A stretch of 64,000 nt of DNA from AG-339-G14 sp902553315 (GTDB taxonomy: Bacteria > Pseudomonadota > Gammaproteobacteria > Magnimaribacterales > AG-339-G14), in NCBI GenBank assembly GCA_902553315.1, contig CACDKN010000001.1, positions 248,001-312,000 on the forward strand, written 5' to 3'. Positions 16,162-24,790 of this stretch are shown here, piece by piece; positions within the stretch are counted from its first letter, which is position 1, and every line of letters begins with the position of its first letter. Below the pieces are notes generated by a model that did not search any database, was not told the DNA's origin, and saw nothing but the letters and a program-made list of their open reading frames with translations. A program made the translations under genes and the position numbers.

Positions 16162-17733
16162 ATGAAGTGGATTAAGTTTTGCGTTATTTTTTTGGCTGTA
16201 TTTAGTTCATTTCTTATAAAAGCCTACGATAATCCAAACGTTTTAATAATCCTAACGGATGACCTGGGATGGGGTGATGTCTCTTATCATGGAGGCTTCA
16301 TACCAACCCCAAATATTGACCAACTAGTTGAAAAAGGGATGGAAATGAATAGATTTTATTCTAACCCTGTATGCAGTCCGACGAGAGCTTCTATGTTGAC
16401 AGGTCTGCATATATTTAATCACGGTGTTGTCAGGCCTTTCATGAATCCAGCAGCAGAACAAACGGGAATGCCTTCAGATTTGAAGATTATGCCTCAGTAT
16501 TTTAAGGAGGCAGGATATCAAACAGCGTTATCGGGAAAATGGCATCTGGGTATGGCAAAAGAAGAATTTTGGCCAACTAACAGGGGGTTTGATAGCAGTT
16601 ATGGGCACATGACTGGAGGCATCGGGTATTTTGATCATACCGCCGCAGGTCGGTTGGATTGGCATAGGAATGAAAAGACATTATACGAAGAAGGGTATTC
16701 AACTGAGTTAATTGCAACCGAAGCCATTAAAATTATTCAAAATAAGGATCAAAATACACCCCTTTTTCTCTACGTAGCCTTTAACGCGCCGCACACTCCA
16801 ATTCAGGCTGAACCAAAAGATATTGAAGCTTTCTCATACTTAGAAGACAAAAAAGACAGAGTCTATGCTGCCAATGTTTCTGCCTTAGATAGAGAAATAG
16901 GAAGAATAATTCAAGCCGTCGAGAGTGAAGGGATATTAGAAGAGACTATTATCGTATTTTTTAGTGACAATGGCCCTGTTTTTGATATTGATCCGATTGT
17001 TAAAGTGATCGCACCGAATTTAATAGATGCCAAAGGTAGTACTGCTGGGTTGAGAGGCAGTAAAGTCTCAGCACTTGAAGGGGGCATCAGAGTTCCAGCA
17101 GCTATTTGGTGGAAGGGCGTGATTGAAGGCTCTAAATCTGATCAATTTTTCTTTGTTCAAGATCTATTACCTACTTTGCTGGCTGCAGCAAATATCGAAA
17201 CGGAAGGAATGGAAAAATTAGACGGCAAAAATAAATGGGACAATCTAATTTCAAATACAGTAATCGCTCCAGAAAATGCGTTTGTTGGGGCTAGAGTAAT
17301 TGCAGATGAGAGAGCTTTATTCGATGGACAATGGAAACTTTATTCATCCAGACCTCAATTGATACCTGTCTCTGCTTCTTACAGTCTATATAACATCTTG
17401 GATGATCCTTACGAAACGGTTGATCTTTCAGAAGTAGAACCTAAGATTTTTGAAAAGATGAAAAAAACTCTCTCTTCGATTGTCGAGCGAGACATTGTAG
17501 GTGACATGAATCCAGCCCATGCTTACTTGCATGGTGATGACAGACAAGGAGGAGAATCTTTAGCTTCGCCTTGGTTGGAAGGAAATTATGAGCTCAACCC
17601 TCCACCGAATGCTATTAATACTTTTTTTATAACTTTATGGATTTTGACTTTGGCTTTCATAGAGTACCTAACGATCTTAGTATTATTAATATTGGCTCCT
17701 TTAATTTATTTTAAATTTTTCAGAAGCAAATGA
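16162..17733 (+). CDS. Membrane-anchored type I sulfatase
   Basis: A 523-residue sulfatase that would hydrolyse sulfate esters in the periplasm. A signal peptide (residues 1-21) is followed by the metal site LTDDLGWGDVS with Asp33 and Asp34. The formylglycine motif CSPTRAS has Cys71 as the modified residue, and SGKWHLG and FFSDNGPV supply further active-site residues. The last 40 or so residues form one or two hydrophobic segments, an unusual C-terminal membrane anchor. Activity requires a formylglycine-generating enzyme, which is not in this window. It overlaps the DedA-like gene by 4 bp. Confidence 0.92.
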   Translation: MKWIKFCVIFLAVFSSFLIKAYDNPNVLIILTDDLGWGDVSYHGGFIPTPNIDQLVEKGMEMNRFYSNPVCSPTRASMLTGLHIFNHGVVRPFMNPAAEQTGMPSDLKIMPQYFKEAGYQTALSGKWHLGMAKEEFWPTNRGFDSSYGHMTGGIGYFDHTAAGRLDWHRNEKTLYEEGYSTELIATEAIKIIQNKDQNTPLFLYVAFNAPHTPIQAEPKDIEAFSYLEDKKDRVYAANVSALDREIGRIIQAVESEGILEETIIVFFSDNGPVFDIDPIVKVIAPNLIDAKGSTAGLRGSKVSALEGGIRVPAAIWWKGVIEGSKSDQFFFVQDLLPTLLAAANIETEGMEKLDGKNKWDNLISNTVIAPENAFVGARVIADERALFDGQWKLYSSRPQLIPVSASYSLYNILDDPYETVDLSEVEPKIFEKMKKTLSSIVERDIVGDMNPAHAYLHGDDRQGGESLASPWLEGNYELNPPPNAINTFFITLWILTLAFIEYLTILVLLILAPLIYFKFFRSK

Positions 17734-18371
17734 AATTTCCAACATGGCTTAGATGGACGATATTCGCAATAATTCTTTTTACTTCTTTGATCCTCCCGCT
17801 GACTCTTTTTGAAGGTCCTCTTTCTAATTACGGCGAAACCGTCTTGGATTGGGCTGGTAATAATGAATTATTTATCGCCATAGTGGTGATAATTGCCTTG
17901 ACTGCCGATGTTCTTTTACCCGTGCCAAATGGATTAACAAATACATTAGCTGGCATCTCACTGGGCTGGGCGCTTGCATCGTTTGTTGTTTGGATAGGCT
18001 TGAACTTTGGAGCTTGTGTTGGCTATATTTTAGGTAGATTTGCAGCAAGACCTTTGGCAAAAAAAATGATAAGTGAAAGTGATTTTATTGAGGCTGAAAA
18101 ATCGTTAAACAATTTTAGCGTTCTAGGGTTAATTCTTTCAAGACCAGTTCCGGCTTTTGCCGAGCTTATTACTATAAGTGCTGGACTAGCAAAAATGCCC
18201 TTCAAAAATTTTTTGGTTGTAATTGGATTAACTAATATTGGCGTGGCTGTTATTTTTTCGGGTATTGGCGCAGCTGCTATGGAAACAAATTCATCTACAT
18301 TAGCTCTTATTGGAGCTGCAATATTGCCTGCTGGACTCTATTGGGCTTATTACAAGTTCTTAAAAAAATAA
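17730..18371 (+). CDS. DedA / VTT-domain membrane protein
   Basis: A 213-residue inner-membrane protein of the VTT (SNARE-associated, DedA) superfamily with about five or six hydrophobic segments. The conserved reentrant region is visible as LLPVPNGLTNTLAGISLGW, GACVGYILGRFAARPLAKK and LSRPVPAFAELITISAGLAKMPFKNFL. Family members are implicated in lipid scrambling and undecaprenyl-phosphate recycling. It starts within the sulfatase stop (ATGA), so the two are translationally coupled; a functional link with the anchored sulfatase is plausible but unproven. Confidence 0.88.
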   Translation: MKFPTWLRWTIFAIILFTSLILPLTLFEGPLSNYGETVLDWAGNNELFIAIVVIIALTADVLLPVPNGLTNTLAGISLGWALASFVVWIGLNFGACVGYILGRFAARPLAKKMISESDFIEAEKSLNNFSVLGLILSRPVPAFAELITISAGLAKMPFKNFLVVIGLTNIGVAVIFSGIGAAAMETNSSTLALIGAAILPAGLYWAYYKFLKK

Positions 18372-18377
18372 AAGCTC

Positions 18378-20861
18378 TTAAAAGGATTGCTGATAAGTTA
18401 ACTTCCACTCTTCCCCAGGAGCGTAATAAGTTGTTTGAAAACTTGCAAGAAAAGGATCTCCAAATTGAGCGTAGCCATATAATTCGTCTGTTATATTTTT
18501 TCCAATTAAAGAAATGGTCTGACTATCAGAAATTTGCCAACTCGAGTTAAAGTCCAAAGTTGAATAGCTATGAAGCTGAGAATAGTCGTAAAGCTCTGTA
18601 GTTGTGAAATCGTCGCCAACATGAGTCCAACTGAGAGAAGTTAATACAGATCCTCCCCTTAAAGAAAAGTTATGCAAAAACGTAAAATTCGTTCTAGATT
18701 CAGGACCCTCTGCATCATAAGCATATTTTGTAAAGTCGTTACCACTGTCGTCAAAAAACTCTTTGTATTTTCCTCCGTAAACTCCTCTAGAAGACAATAA
18801 GGATAGATTGTCCGTTAATGAAAATTTCAATTCGATTTCATAACCGTCCACTTCAGCTTTTTGAATGGGGACAGTAACTATAGAAGCAACTCCGTTTTGA
18901 GCAATCTTTCCAATAGTCCTTTGGTTATTGACGTATTCAAAGAAAAATAAATTTGCGTTCAACTGCAGTCTATTGCTCAGGTAAGTTCCTTTGGTTCCGA
19001 TTTCATAATTGTCCGCAGTTTCTGCTGGGAAGCCTGTAACTTTGTCGTCATTACTAAATCCCCCAGAGGCAAAGCCCTTTGCATAAGAAAAGTATATTAA
19101 AGAGTCATTATTCAAAGAATAATCGATAGCAAATCTGGAAGAATCGTTTTTAAACTCTTCATTTCCAAGACAATAGGAGTCTTTATAAAAAGTTCCAGCA
19201 GGTCCAAAATTTAAAGCAGTGCCTTGAAAAAATGTTTGAGAGCATGTTTGCGCTACGGGCGATCTCACACCTCCAAAGCCATTACTCAGCCCAGGAATTA
19301 TTGCGTCTGAATAAGTTTTTACCATCTTGTTTTCCTTGGATGTTCTGAAACCAAGTGTCATGTTAGTTTTATCATTCAATGCATATGTGCCTTCAAAGAA
19401 ATATGCGGTAGAGTCATTTTCTGCAAAAGTAGTTTGCTGAGAACTAAAAGCTTGTAAACTTTGAACAGTTGCACAGTATCTGGCTTGGGTAGCTGGGTCA
19501 GAACAATCTTTTCCTAACAAAGCAAACACAGAAGCCAGCATGACATTAGCTCTTGCATCAACTGATGCTTGGGTTTCATCAGTTCCGACTCCGTCATAAT
19601 ACATTGTGTTGAGTTGATTAATACCGGTTTCATCAAAAGTATAAGCACCAATAACGTAATCAAGTTTTCCATTTAAAGCTTTGCCAGACCACCTCAGTTC
19701 AATTTGATTTGCGTTGGCATCGTTTACGATGTCTCTTGGATCGAGATATCCGGCAGCTTTTTTACCGTCTGATGGCAAAGCATTTGAAGGTCTATTGCCA
19801 CCAACACTTAACCCTAGATTTCCATTTAAAGAATCCAATTGAGTGCTTCCTATCAAAAGCTTTAAGTTGCCATGATCATTAGAATAATTAAAATCTAAAG
19901 TTGTTCTCTCTAAATCATCCTCTACTCTCGGACTGCTCAGAGAAGTGCCACTCACTCCAGGAACGCTAGCGTTGCAATTATTCTGAATGGCTGCAGCTAG
20001 CGTTGGATCAGCAACTGCAGCAGCTCCCATTAAAGCTGAAGCGTTTATACCAACAACTCCAGTACCATTCAAAGGGTGGGCAACGATTTTACAGGCTCCT
20101 AGTGCTCGACTTCCATCTCTGTTGTAAATAACGTGAGAAAGGTTAAGAGTAAAATCGTCGTTAAATTTATACAAACCAGACAGTCTTAAAGTTTCAGCAT
20201 CTATTTCTCCGGAAAAATCATTCAAAGTATTGTTGTAAATGTATCCATCTTGTCTCTCGCTACTATACGACACCCTTAACCCTGAATTAGCCGAAATAGG
20301 TAAATTAGCCATAAAAGCCAATTCATCTCTAGAATCACTACCCACACCAATTCTGACTTTAAAATTTTCTCCTTCCAGGTTTGGCTTATTGTAAAAAAAG
20401 GAAACGGCCCCAACAGTTGAGTTTTTTCCAAATAAAGTTCCTTGGGGTCCTTTTAGAACTTCGACCCTGTTTAAATCCCAAAGGTCTAGGAAATTTCCTT
20501 GAGTTCTCGAGACATAAATTCCATCAATATATGTTGCCGCTTGAGACTCTGAAGTTACCGAAAATCCACTTCCGCCAACACCCCTTATTGTTACTGCTGC
20601 TGTTCCATAAGCACCATTCTTAACAACCTGAAGATTAGGCGAAACTCGATCGAGATCTTCGTAGGTGAAAATGCCAACTTCTTCAAGAGTTTCACCAGAA
20701 AAAGCTGAAATCGAAATAGGTACAGATTGAGAACCTTCTTCACGTTTTCTTGCGGTAACTATGACTTCTTCAGAAATATTACTGAAAGTATTTTGACTAG
20801 ATTGAGAAAATCCTAAAACAGGGTTTAATAAAATAGTTATTAATAAAATTCTTAAGTGCAC
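18378..20861 (-). CDS. TonB-dependent outer membrane receptor
   Basis: An 827-residue TonB-dependent receptor. The start is GTG (MHLRILL) preceded by a run of six G residues, a leader resembling the GGGGGA of the other receptor. After a signal peptide come the TonB-box-like EEVIVTARKREEG, a plug with ISISAFSGETLEEVGI, TIRGVGGSGF and RVEVLKGPQGTLFGKNSTVGAVSFFYNKP, and a long barrel ending in phenylalanine. It belongs to the sub-type common in marine gammaproteobacteria that act on complex organics. It is divergent from the Rieske oxygenase gene and convergent with the DedA-like gene. Confidence 0.93.
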   Translation of the reverse strand: MHLRILLITILLNPVLGFSQSSQNTFSNISEEVIVTARKREEGSQSVPISISAFSGETLEEVGIFTYEDLDRVSPNLQVVKNGAYGTAAVTIRGVGGSGFSVTSESQAATYIDGIYVSRTQGNFLDLWDLNRVEVLKGPQGTLFGKNSTVGAVSFFYNKPNLEGENFKVRIGVGSDSRDELAFMANLPISANSGLRVSYSSERQDGYIYNNTLNDFSGEIDAETLRLSGLYKFNDDFTLNLSHVIYNRDGSRALGACKIVAHPLNGTGVVGINASALMGAAAVADPTLAAAIQNNCNASVPGVSGTSLSSPRVEDDLERTTLDFNYSNDHGNLKLLIGSTQLDSLNGNLGLSVGGNRPSNALPSDGKKAAGYLDPRDIVNDANANQIELRWSGKALNGKLDYVIGAYTFDETGINQLNTMYYDGVGTDETQASVDARANVMLASVFALLGKDCSDPATQARYCATVQSLQAFSSQQTTFAENDSTAYFFEGTYALNDKTNMTLGFRTSKENKMVKTYSDAIIPGLSNGFGGVRSPVAQTCSQTFFQGTALNFGPAGTFYKDSYCLGNEEFKNDSSRFAIDYSLNNDSLIYFSYAKGFASGGFSNDDKVTGFPAETADNYEIGTKGTYLSNRLQLNANLFFFEYVNNQRTIGKIAQNGVASIVTVPIQKAEVDGYEIELKFSLTDNLSLLSSRGVYGGKYKEFFDDSGNDFTKYAYDAEGPESRTNFTFLHNFSLRGGSVLTSLSWTHVGDDFTTTELYDYSQLHSYSTLDFNSSWQISDSQTISLIGKNITDELYGYAQFGDPFLASFQTTYYAPGEEWKLTYQQSF

Positions 20862-20880
20862 TTTCCCCCCGAAAAAAACT

Positions 20881-20963
20881 AAATGATAATGTAATTACTC
20901 AGCTAATCAACTATTAAATAAAAATTATAATACTGGAAAAAAATAAAAAAATAATTATCATTT
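20881..20963. promoter_or_regulatory. Paired inverted repeat between TonB receptor and Rieske oxygenase
   Basis: AAATGATAAT (20881-20890) and its exact reverse complement ATTATCATTT (20954-20963) lie at opposite ends of the 106-bp divergent intergenic region, each close to a start codon. Each contains TGATAAT, which equals one half of the Fur consensus TGATAAT-N-ATTATCA, but neither copy has a good second half. A shared operator controlling both genes is possible. Confidence 0.4.
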
Positions 20964-20967
20964 CTGT

Positions 20968-22167
20968 ATGTTAGTCAAAGAACAAAATAGGCTCTTGAAG
21001 GGCTTAATTGGGCATCTTGATGCTAAAACTAATGTAGACGCTGGAGGTATTATGAAGACCCCAGCTGACACCTACACTTGTCAAAAAAGGCTAGATTTAG
21101 AATGGGACACGTTTTTTAAAAATCATCCTCAAATTATTGGCATGTCTGGAGATTTATCCGAACCAAATAGTTATGTGACTGTTGAAGATTTTGGTTCATC
21201 AATCCTTGCTACAAGAGACGCTAAAGGAAAGTTCAAGGCATACGCTAATGTTTGTTCACATCGTGGTGCCCAAATAGAGCAAGCAAAGCGCGGGGTTAAA
21301 GCGAAATTTTCTTGTCCTTTCCACGGTTGGACTTTTGATAACAATGGAGCTTTAGTCGGATATCCTAAGAGTGATCAGTTTGGACAAATAGATAAAGACT
21401 GTTACGGACTGACGGAATTACCAAGTCTAGAAAAATACGGATTTCTTTGGGTTCACCCTCGATCAGATGGAGAGATAAAATTAGATGAATTATTGGGCAG
21501 TAAGTTAGAAAAAGAATTTCAAGCTTGGGATTTCGACAGATTAATTCTTTCCAATGAAGAAGAATATCAAACAGAGATGAATTGGAAATTAGCAATCGAT
21601 ACTTTCGGAGAAACCTATCATTTTTCGGTTTTGCATAAAGATTCTCTTTTTCAGTCATTTCATGGCAACTGTCAGATGTTTGATAGTTTTAAGAGGAATG
21701 GAAGATTGATTTTATGTAAACGTGATATAGATGAAATGAGAAAATTACCCGAGAAAGATTGGAAGATTTGTACTGGTTCTTTACCAGTTTACTATTTGTT
21801 TCCAAACATAATTTTTATGCCCACTCCTGAGGGAGCCTTTCTCGTAAAAGAATATCCTTTAGAGAATTCACCACATAAAAGTGTTTCAAAAATTTCATTT
21901 TATTTTTATCCAGAAGCTATAGAAGCAGCTAACAAAATGGGCGTATCCGCGGAGACCGGACAAAACCCCTTGGAAGAGTTATACAGCGCTTTTGGCAGTG
22001 TGATTAGAGACGAGGATTACGTCGCTGCAGCATCCTCACATAAAGGGTTAAATTCAGGCCATCTAGATTTTTTGACTTTTGGAAAAAATGAACCCGCACT
22101 TCATCATTATCACAATACTTATAGAGACGCTCTGGGCTTACAAAAATTGCCTTTGATAAAGGTTTAA
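20968..22167 (+). CDS. Rieske ring-hydroxylating oxygenase, alpha subunit
   Basis: A 399-residue oxygenase component that would insert oxygen into an aromatic or other hydrophobic substrate using a separate reductase. The Rieske [2Fe-2S] site is complete: CSH, 17 residues, then CPFH (C-x-H-x17-C-x2-H). The mononuclear iron site appears as DTFGETYHFSVLHKDS with two histidines. No beta subunit or reductase lies beside it, so it may be an alpha-only system. It is followed 3 bp later by a glutathione transferase gene. No ribosome-binding site is obvious; the in-frame ATG at 21052 would remove part of the poorly conserved N-terminus. Confidence 0.9.
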   Translation: MLVKEQNRLLKGLIGHLDAKTNVDAGGIMKTPADTYTCQKRLDLEWDTFFKNHPQIIGMSGDLSEPNSYVTVEDFGSSILATRDAKGKFKAYANVCSHRGAQIEQAKRGVKAKFSCPFHGWTFDNNGALVGYPKSDQFGQIDKDCYGLTELPSLEKYGFLWVHPRSDGEIKLDELLGSKLEKEFQAWDFDRLILSNEEEYQTEMNWKLAIDTFGETYHFSVLHKDSLFQSFHGNCQMFDSFKRNGRLILCKRDIDEMRKLPEKDWKICTGSLPVYYLFPNIIFMPTPEGAFLVKEYPLENSPHKSVSKISFYFYPEAIEAANKMGVSAETGQNPLEELYSAFGSVIRDEDYVAAASSHKGLNSGHLDFLTFGKNEPALHHYHNTYRDALGLQKLPLIKV

Positions 22168-22170
22168 AAA

Positions 22171-22905
22171 ATGATCGATTTATATTACGCGCCAACTCCT
22201 AATGGTTGGAAGATTTCGATAATGCTTGAAGAGTGTGGAATGGATTACAAAGTAGTGTTTGTAAATTTGGGTAGCGGCGATCAATTTAAACCTGATTTTT
22301 TAAAGATAAGTCCCAACAATAGAATGCCAGTAATTGTTGATCATGAAAATATTGTTAATGGTGAGCCGATAAGTGTGTTCGAGTCTGGCGCTATTTTGAT
22401 GTACTTAGCAGAAAAGGCTGGGAAGTTTTTTCCTCAAACTTCGCCTGAAAGAGAAAGGGTTCTTGAATGGTTATTTTGGCAAGTTGGCGGTTTAGGCCCA
22501 ATGGCAGGACAGGTGAGTCATTTTGTAAATTACGCATCAAATTTTCCTGGCGATCATTCTTACTCTGAAAAAAGATACAAAGACGAATACGATCGTCTGC
22601 TCGGCGTAATGGATCGAGTTTTGGCTGAAAGAGAATATCTTGCCGGAGAGTATTCAATTGCAGATATGGCTTCATTCCCTTGGGTTACAGCTTACAAGCG
22701 ATATGAAGTAGATTTGGATTCTTTTGCAAATGTTAGAAGGTGGTTTGATGCCATCAAGTCTAGACCAGCAGTGAGAAAGGGCATCGAAGTCGGTAAGGAG
22801 GTTAGAAATTTTGGAAAGGGTATATCCAAAGAAAGTCTAAAAACTATGTTTAATCAAGACGCAAAGAGTATTTCAGAAATGGCAAAAGCTAAAAAAGAGG
22901 AATAA
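22171..22905 (+). CDS. Glutathione S-transferase, YfcG/Ure2p-like
   Basis: A 244-residue GST of the nu class (YfcG-like). The N-terminal YYAPTPNGWKISIMLEECGMDY has the TPNG-K motif whose threonine and asparagine contact glutathione in YfcG. NRMPVIVDHE holds the cis-proline and VFESGAILMYLAEK the Glu-Ser pair. The helical domain includes LAGEYSIADMASFPW. YfcG-like enzymes have disulfide reductase activity towards glutathione-linked substrates. Spaced 3 bp from the Rieske oxygenase, it may process an oxygenated or epoxide product. The extra C-terminal tail of about 35 residues is charged and likely flexible. Confidence 0.9.
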   Translation: MIDLYYAPTPNGWKISIMLEECGMDYKVVFVNLGSGDQFKPDFLKISPNNRMPVIVDHENIVNGEPISVFESGAILMYLAEKAGKFFPQTSPERERVLEWLFWQVGGLGPMAGQVSHFVNYASNFPGDHSYSEKRYKDEYDRLLGVMDRVLAEREYLAGEYSIADMASFPWVTAYKRYEVDLDSFANVRRWFDAIKSRPAVRKGIEVGKEVRNFGKGISKESLKTMFNQDAKSISEMAKAKKEE

Positions 22906-22910
22906 TCAAA

Positions 22911-23504
22911 TTAAATTATTTTTTCTATAAGTTGAAGCCGATCATTGCCAAAATACATATCATCTACATCAAGAAAAAAAGTTGGTGAGCCAAAGCCACC
23001 TCGATCAATTAGATTTTGGGTATTATCAATTAGTCTCTGTTTTACTTCAGAATTATTTATGAACTCGATAAATTCTTTCGGATTGACTTCCATTTTCTCT
23101 ACGAGTCTCTCTAGAAATTCATCTTCAGAAATATTTTCTCCATTGGTCCAGTAAGCTTGAAAGATTTGCTCAACATAAGGTTCTAAATTTCCGTGATCGA
23201 TAAAATAAAAGCAACCTCTCATAGCCTTAACACTATTAACAGGGAAGATTTTAGGCCAATTGATTTCTATGCCTCTATAGTTAGCCCAATCTAAAAGATC
23301 TTTTTGAGAATATTCTAATTTCTCTTTTACTGGATTTTTTCTGCTTTCATAAACACTAGGATTAATAGAATTGAAAATGCCACCAACTAAAATTGGCTTC
23401 CAAATGATTTTAAAATCTTTTCTTTTTGATAGATCTAAAATTCCTTTGAATGAAAGATATGTCCAGGGACTACTGCAGTCAAAAAAATATTCTAAAGATT
23501 TCAT
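22911..23504 (-). CDS. DsbA-family / 2-hydroxychromene-2-carboxylate isomerase-like protein
   Basis: A 197-residue thioredoxin-fold protein of the kappa-GST/HCCA isomerase type. The N-terminal LEYFFDCSSPWTYLSF has serines in place of the CxxC cysteines, and serine binds glutathione in HCCA isomerases; PILVGGIF, FPVNSVKAMRGCFYF and RGGFGSPTFFLD (with the cis-proline) complete the fold. In naphthalene degradation the enzyme isomerises a chromene carboxylate; here only the family can be stated. It lies 3 bp after the CoA transferase gene on the same strand and is convergent with the YfcG-like GST. Confidence 0.87.
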   Translation of the reverse strand: MKSLEYFFDCSSPWTYLSFKGILDLSKRKDFKIIWKPILVGGIFNSINPSVYESRKNPVKEKLEYSQKDLLDWANYRGIEINWPKIFPVNSVKAMRGCFYFIDHGNLEPYVEQIFQAYWTNGENISEDEFLERLVEKMEVNPKEFIEFINNSEVKQRLIDNTQNLIDRGGFGSPTFFLDVDDMYFGNDRLQLIEKII

Positions 23505-23507
23505 CTC

Positions 23508-24734
23508 TTAAAAATCTATTATTCCAGATTCTTTTAACGCACTTATATCTGCTTCGCTCTTACCAAGGCTTATTAAAATTTCTTTTGTATGTTCACCAAG
23601 ATCTGGGCCTTTTGCCGGAGTTTTTTTAGGTTCGTTTTTTAGAAAAACTGGACTATTTACAGTAAGGGTATCTTCTTCGAAGGCTTCGTTTTCATACTTA
23701 ATCAATACTCCACTATCAAGAAATTGTTGATCGCTTGCAAGATCATTTGATTTGTTCATGAATCCAAAAGTAACACCAGAATCTCTCAATTTATCGATAG
23801 CTTCAGTAAGGCTATATTGCAGAAATACATCTTCTAAAATTTTGTATAACTCACGAAAATTAGAATTCAATTTTTTAAAACTAGAAAATTTTGCATTCTC
23901 GTTTAAATAATTTAAATCCATTGCATCTAGAAATTTAGGCCATTCTTTAGCTGCGTCGATTATAGCCAAGAGTAAAAACCTACCGTCTTTAGTTTTGTAT
24001 CTTCCTCCGAAAGGATGAAGAGGAGATTCTTCTTCTCGGTCTGGAAATTCTGCGTTGAACAATCCTGCTTGAATGTAACTACCATTTGACCAAGCTCCAT
24101 TTGCCATCAATGAAGTGTAAACTTCTCCTCCTTTTCCAGTTTTCTCTCTTCTATATAAAGCTGTCATTATGCTTGCAAACAAAGCAACACCACTTGGCTG
24201 ATCGCCCATACCAATCGGAACAAATCCTGGGGAAGAATTATCAGATGGTCTCACCATATCCATCAAACCACTTCTTGCCCACCAAGCCAACACATCAAAA
24301 GCAGTTCGATGAGAGTCTTCACCGCTTTCACCATAACCAGTCAATGATCCATAAACTAGCCTTTCGTTTGTAGGTAATAAATCCTCGGCACGTATTTTTA
24401 ACTTTTCTCTAGTTTTTTTTGGCATGTTGGTGACAAATACATCTGCTTCTTTTATCAACTCCTTTAAGATTTCTTGACCTTTAGAGGTGTTTAGATCCAA
24501 TGCGAGACTTTTTTTATTCCTAGAAGTTAAATGCCAACAGTAATCTTTGTCTCCCTGTGGGTTAACTCTTCTAGTTCGCAGGATAAGATGTCTTAAACTG
24601 TCTCCTACTTTAGGAGGCTCGATTTTAATAACCTCGGCCCCAAAATCAGAAAGTATGGTTGTGGAAGCAGGTCCAGCGATAAAGCTAGCGGCATCAATTA
24701 CTTTTATTCCCTTTAATAATAAATTTTCCGACAT
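23508..24734 (-). CDS. Family III CoA transferase (CaiB/BaiF type)
   Basis: A 408-residue CoA transferase that would move CoA between carboxylic acids. The N-terminal LLKGIKVIDAASFIAGPASTTILSDFGAEVIKIEPP is the classic family start. The GMGDQPSGVALFASIMTALYRREKTGKGG block contains the conserved aspartate that forms the acyl-enzyme. The SLALDLNTSKGQEIL segment also fits. Acid specificity is unknown. Together with the downstream isomerase-like gene it forms a two-gene operon that would suit CoA activation in aromatic or fatty-acid breakdown. Confidence 0.92.
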   Translation of the reverse strand: MSENLLLKGIKVIDAASFIAGPASTTILSDFGAEVIKIEPPKVGDSLRHLILRTRRVNPQGDKDYCWHLTSRNKKSLALDLNTSKGQEILKELIKEADVFVTNMPKKTREKLKIRAEDLLPTNERLVYGSLTGYGESGEDSHRTAFDVLAWWARSGLMDMVRPSDNSSPGFVPIGMGDQPSGVALFASIMTALYRREKTGKGGEVYTSLMANGAWSNGSYIQAGLFNAEFPDREEESPLHPFGGRYKTKDGRFLLLAIIDAAKEWPKFLDAMDLNYLNENAKFSSFKKLNSNFRELYKILEDVFLQYSLTEAIDKLRDSGVTFGFMNKSNDLASDQQFLDSGVLIKYENEAFEEDTLTVNSPVFLKNEPKKTPAKGPDLGEHTKEILISLGKSEADISALKESGIIDF

Positions 24735-24790
24735 TTAAAAATCTTTTCTCAACATAATAATATTGAGTTTGTATTTAGTCTGTCAATCAA

